Assembly (NCBI GenBank): GCA_019313095.1
Contig: JAFDBU010000240.1
Coordinates: 1 to 7,847, forward strand
DNA: 7,847 nt
Direction of reading: 5' to 3'
Source of the DNA: Deltaproteobacteria bacterium
GTDB lineage: Bacteria > Desulfobacterota > Desulfobulbia > Desulfobulbales > BM004
Shown: piece after piece, positions 6,699-7,847 of the stretch
Layout of the letters: each line of letters begins with the position of its first letter
Numbering within the stretch: the first letter of the stretch is position 1
Notes under the pieces: model-generated
What the model saw: only the letters and a program-made list of their open reading frames with translations
Database searches by the model: none
Told to the model about the DNA's origin: nothing
Made by a program: the position numbers and the translations under genes

Positions 6699-7013
6699 TT
6701 AAATTTTTTCCATGGAACACCTCAAGGGGTATTCATTTTTTTGAGCCAGATCATGGACAATAGCCACTTTAGTCTCGGCAATCTCCTTATGGTAGACACC
6801 TGCAATGCCGATTCCCTGCTGGTGCACATTGAGCATTATTCTCGTAGCTTCGGGGGTGCTTTTATTAAACACTTTTTCAAGCAGCAGTACGACAAACTCC
6901 ATTGAAGTATAGTCATCGTTATGAAGCAGGACTTTATACAGAGGCGGTTCCGTGACCTCTGTTTTATGGTCAGTTGTCACCCATCCCTCGAAATCACGTC
7001 CTATTTTACTCAT
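6699..7013 (-). CDS. clpS: ATP-dependent Clp protease adaptor ClpS
   Basis: ClpS binds proteins carrying a destabilising N-terminal residue (Leu, Phe, Tyr or Trp) and hands them to the N-domain of ClpA. The 104-residue protein has the usual layout: a flexible N-terminal tail (about 1-23) that engages the unfoldase, then the folded core with YKVLLHNDDYTSMEFVV (26-42), EATRIMLNVHQQG (55-67), GVYHKEIAETK (72-82) and the C-terminal YPLRCSMEKI. N32, D33 and D34 with M38, M60 and H64 correspond by homology to the pocket that grips the N-terminal residue, and all are present, as expected for a working N-degron adaptor. The ATG overlaps the holA stop as ATGA, with AGGTG and GGGGG just upstream inside holA. 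clpA follows after 115 bp, so both halves of the pathway are adjacent. Identification is firm. Confidence 0.97.
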   Translation of the reverse strand: MSKIGRDFEGWVTTDHKTEVTEPPLYKVLLHNDDYTSMEFVVLLLEKVFNKSTPEATRIMLNVHQQGIGIAGVYHKEIAETKVAIVHDLAQKNEYPLRCSMEKI

Positions 7014-7847
7014 GACACCTGTGCCCCCGGCAGTTTCTGGCGTATGAGGTTGAAAAGCAGGTTGTCCATAATAAGGCGGGGATCAACCGGTGACCCCTTC
7101 AGGCGGTATTCCGCGTCCAGCACCTCTTTCAATCCTGCCTGTAAATCCTCACAGCGGAACCGGGCAGCCTGTTGGAAGAGCATATACAGCCCATAAGGGT
7201 GGTTTTTCCAGAGTATATTAGTCCACTCCTCCCTCCCTTCCTTGAGCTGCGGCAGGTAGCTTTTTTGGAAAACCGGGAAAGACAGCGACTTGGTATAGGA
7301 CGGAGACCGGGCTTCCTGAAATGAACGGACAAGCAGCATTTTTTTGATATAATTTCTTAGGGTTGCCAGGATAGCCAGGCCGTGAATGCCAGCCGACTGA
7401 AGATGATCAAGTATGACCAGTCCGTCTTCAAGTCTGCCGGAACTTACTGCTTCGGTAAGTTCAAACAGGGCTTCTTCTCTGGTCCTTCCTATTATGGCGT
7501 CAACGTCCTCTCTGGTAATTACCTTTCTGTCACCAACATAGAGCGCCAGTTTTTCAGCCTCCATAACAGCTGCTACAGGATGGAAGCCAACCCGTTCAAG
7601 GAAAACAGGAACGGTTTGGGACTCGATATTTTTGCCATACCTCGCAAGGGTTGACTCCAGCAGTTCCGTAACAACTTTTTCCTGGTCCCGTTTAGCAGCA
7701 GAAGAGCTTCCTTGATCTACATCCAGATCGAGGATGACCCCATTATCCTGTATGTATTTATAGAAACGTTTCCTTTTGTCAACCGCCTCGGCAAGCAGAA
7801 CAAGAATGTTGTTCTGCGGGATGCCAGCCTCAAAGGCACGGATAAAC
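7010..7847 (-). CDS. holA: DNA polymerase III delta subunit (5' end beyond window)
   Basis: HolA is the clamp-loader subunit that opens the beta sliding clamp during replication. The frame stays open from 7010 to the right end with no stop, giving 278 residues against roughly 330-345 for the family, so about 60 N-terminal residues lie outside. Visible parts in order: the end of the AAA-like domain (IPQNNILVLLAEAVDKRKRF, then DNGVILDLDV, typical of delta), a middle segment with VVTELLES and a long helical stretch, then EAEKLALYVGDRKVITREDVDAII and the FELTEAVSSGR motif, and a C-terminal helical domain that forms the clamp-loader ring. An internal ATG at 7562-7564 lies mid-domain and is not the start. 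The TGA stop overlaps the clpS start by 4 nt, so clpS translation is probably coupled to it. Similarity is moderate, as usual for delta, but the motif order is convincing. Confidence 0.9.
   Translation of the reverse strand, partial: FIRAFEAGIPQNNILVLLAEAVDKRKRFYKYIQDNGVILDLDVDQGSSSAAKRDQEKVVTELLESTLARYGKNIESQTVPVFLERVGFHPVAAVMEAEKLALYVGDRKVITREDVDAIIGRTREEALFELTEAVSSGRLEDGLVILDHLQSAGIHGLAILATLRNYIKKMLLVRSFQEARSPSYTKSLSFPVFQKSYLPQLKEGREEWTNILWKNHPYGLYMLFQQAARFRCEDLQAGLKEVLDAEYRLKGSPVDPRLIMDNLLFNLIRQKLPGAQVS

Noticed and set aside
1..7847. Mobile elements, CRISPR array, tRNA or rRNA genes, or a defence-like gene cluster
   Set aside because: All sizeable coding stretches are housekeeping genes or known families, no regularly spaced repeats or transposase motifs are visible, and no gap exceeds about 214 bp.

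Overview
The window holds seven protein-coding genes, two of them cut by the window ends, and looks like ordinary bacterial chromosome with core housekeeping content. Moderate GC, a short-form (about 437-residue) ThiC-family protein without the long N-terminal domain of the E. coli enzyme, a ClpS-ClpA pair and a secreted DUF547 protein suggest a Gram-negative anaerobe, perhaps a sulfate-reducer-like member of Desulfobacterota (the former Deltaproteobacteria). That placement is an inference from protein style, not a demonstrated match. I see no insertion sequence, phage gene, CRISPR array, tRNA or rRNA.

Layout: the left 1.57 kb reads rightward: the C-terminal part of hisD (histidine biosynthesis), a 137-bp gap, then rsmG (16S rRNA G527 methyltransferase). 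Everything from 1585 to the right end reads leftward. In transcription order this strand carries holA (DNA polymerase III delta subunit, N-terminus beyond the right end), clpS and clpA (N-degron adaptor and its AAA+ unfoldase), an exported DUF547 protein, a 214-bp gap with a promoter candidate and an imperfect inverted repeat, a thiC-family gene, and a small three-helix membrane protein of unknown function. rsmG and the small membrane-protein gene converge with only 17 bp between them.

How the genes relate: holA and clpS overlap by ATGA, so a clamp-loader subunit and the N-degron adaptor are probably co-translated. ClpS then delivers substrates to ClpA, which feeds ClpP (not in the window). 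The thiC-family stop codon is embedded in the Shine-Dalgarno of the small membrane-protein gene, so those two form a tight two-gene unit.

The least settled points are whether the thiC-family gene makes the thiamin pyrimidine (ThiC) or the benzimidazole precursor of the cobamide lower ligand (BzaF), and what the coupled membrane protein does. I found no clear evidence of an undescribed multi-gene system.
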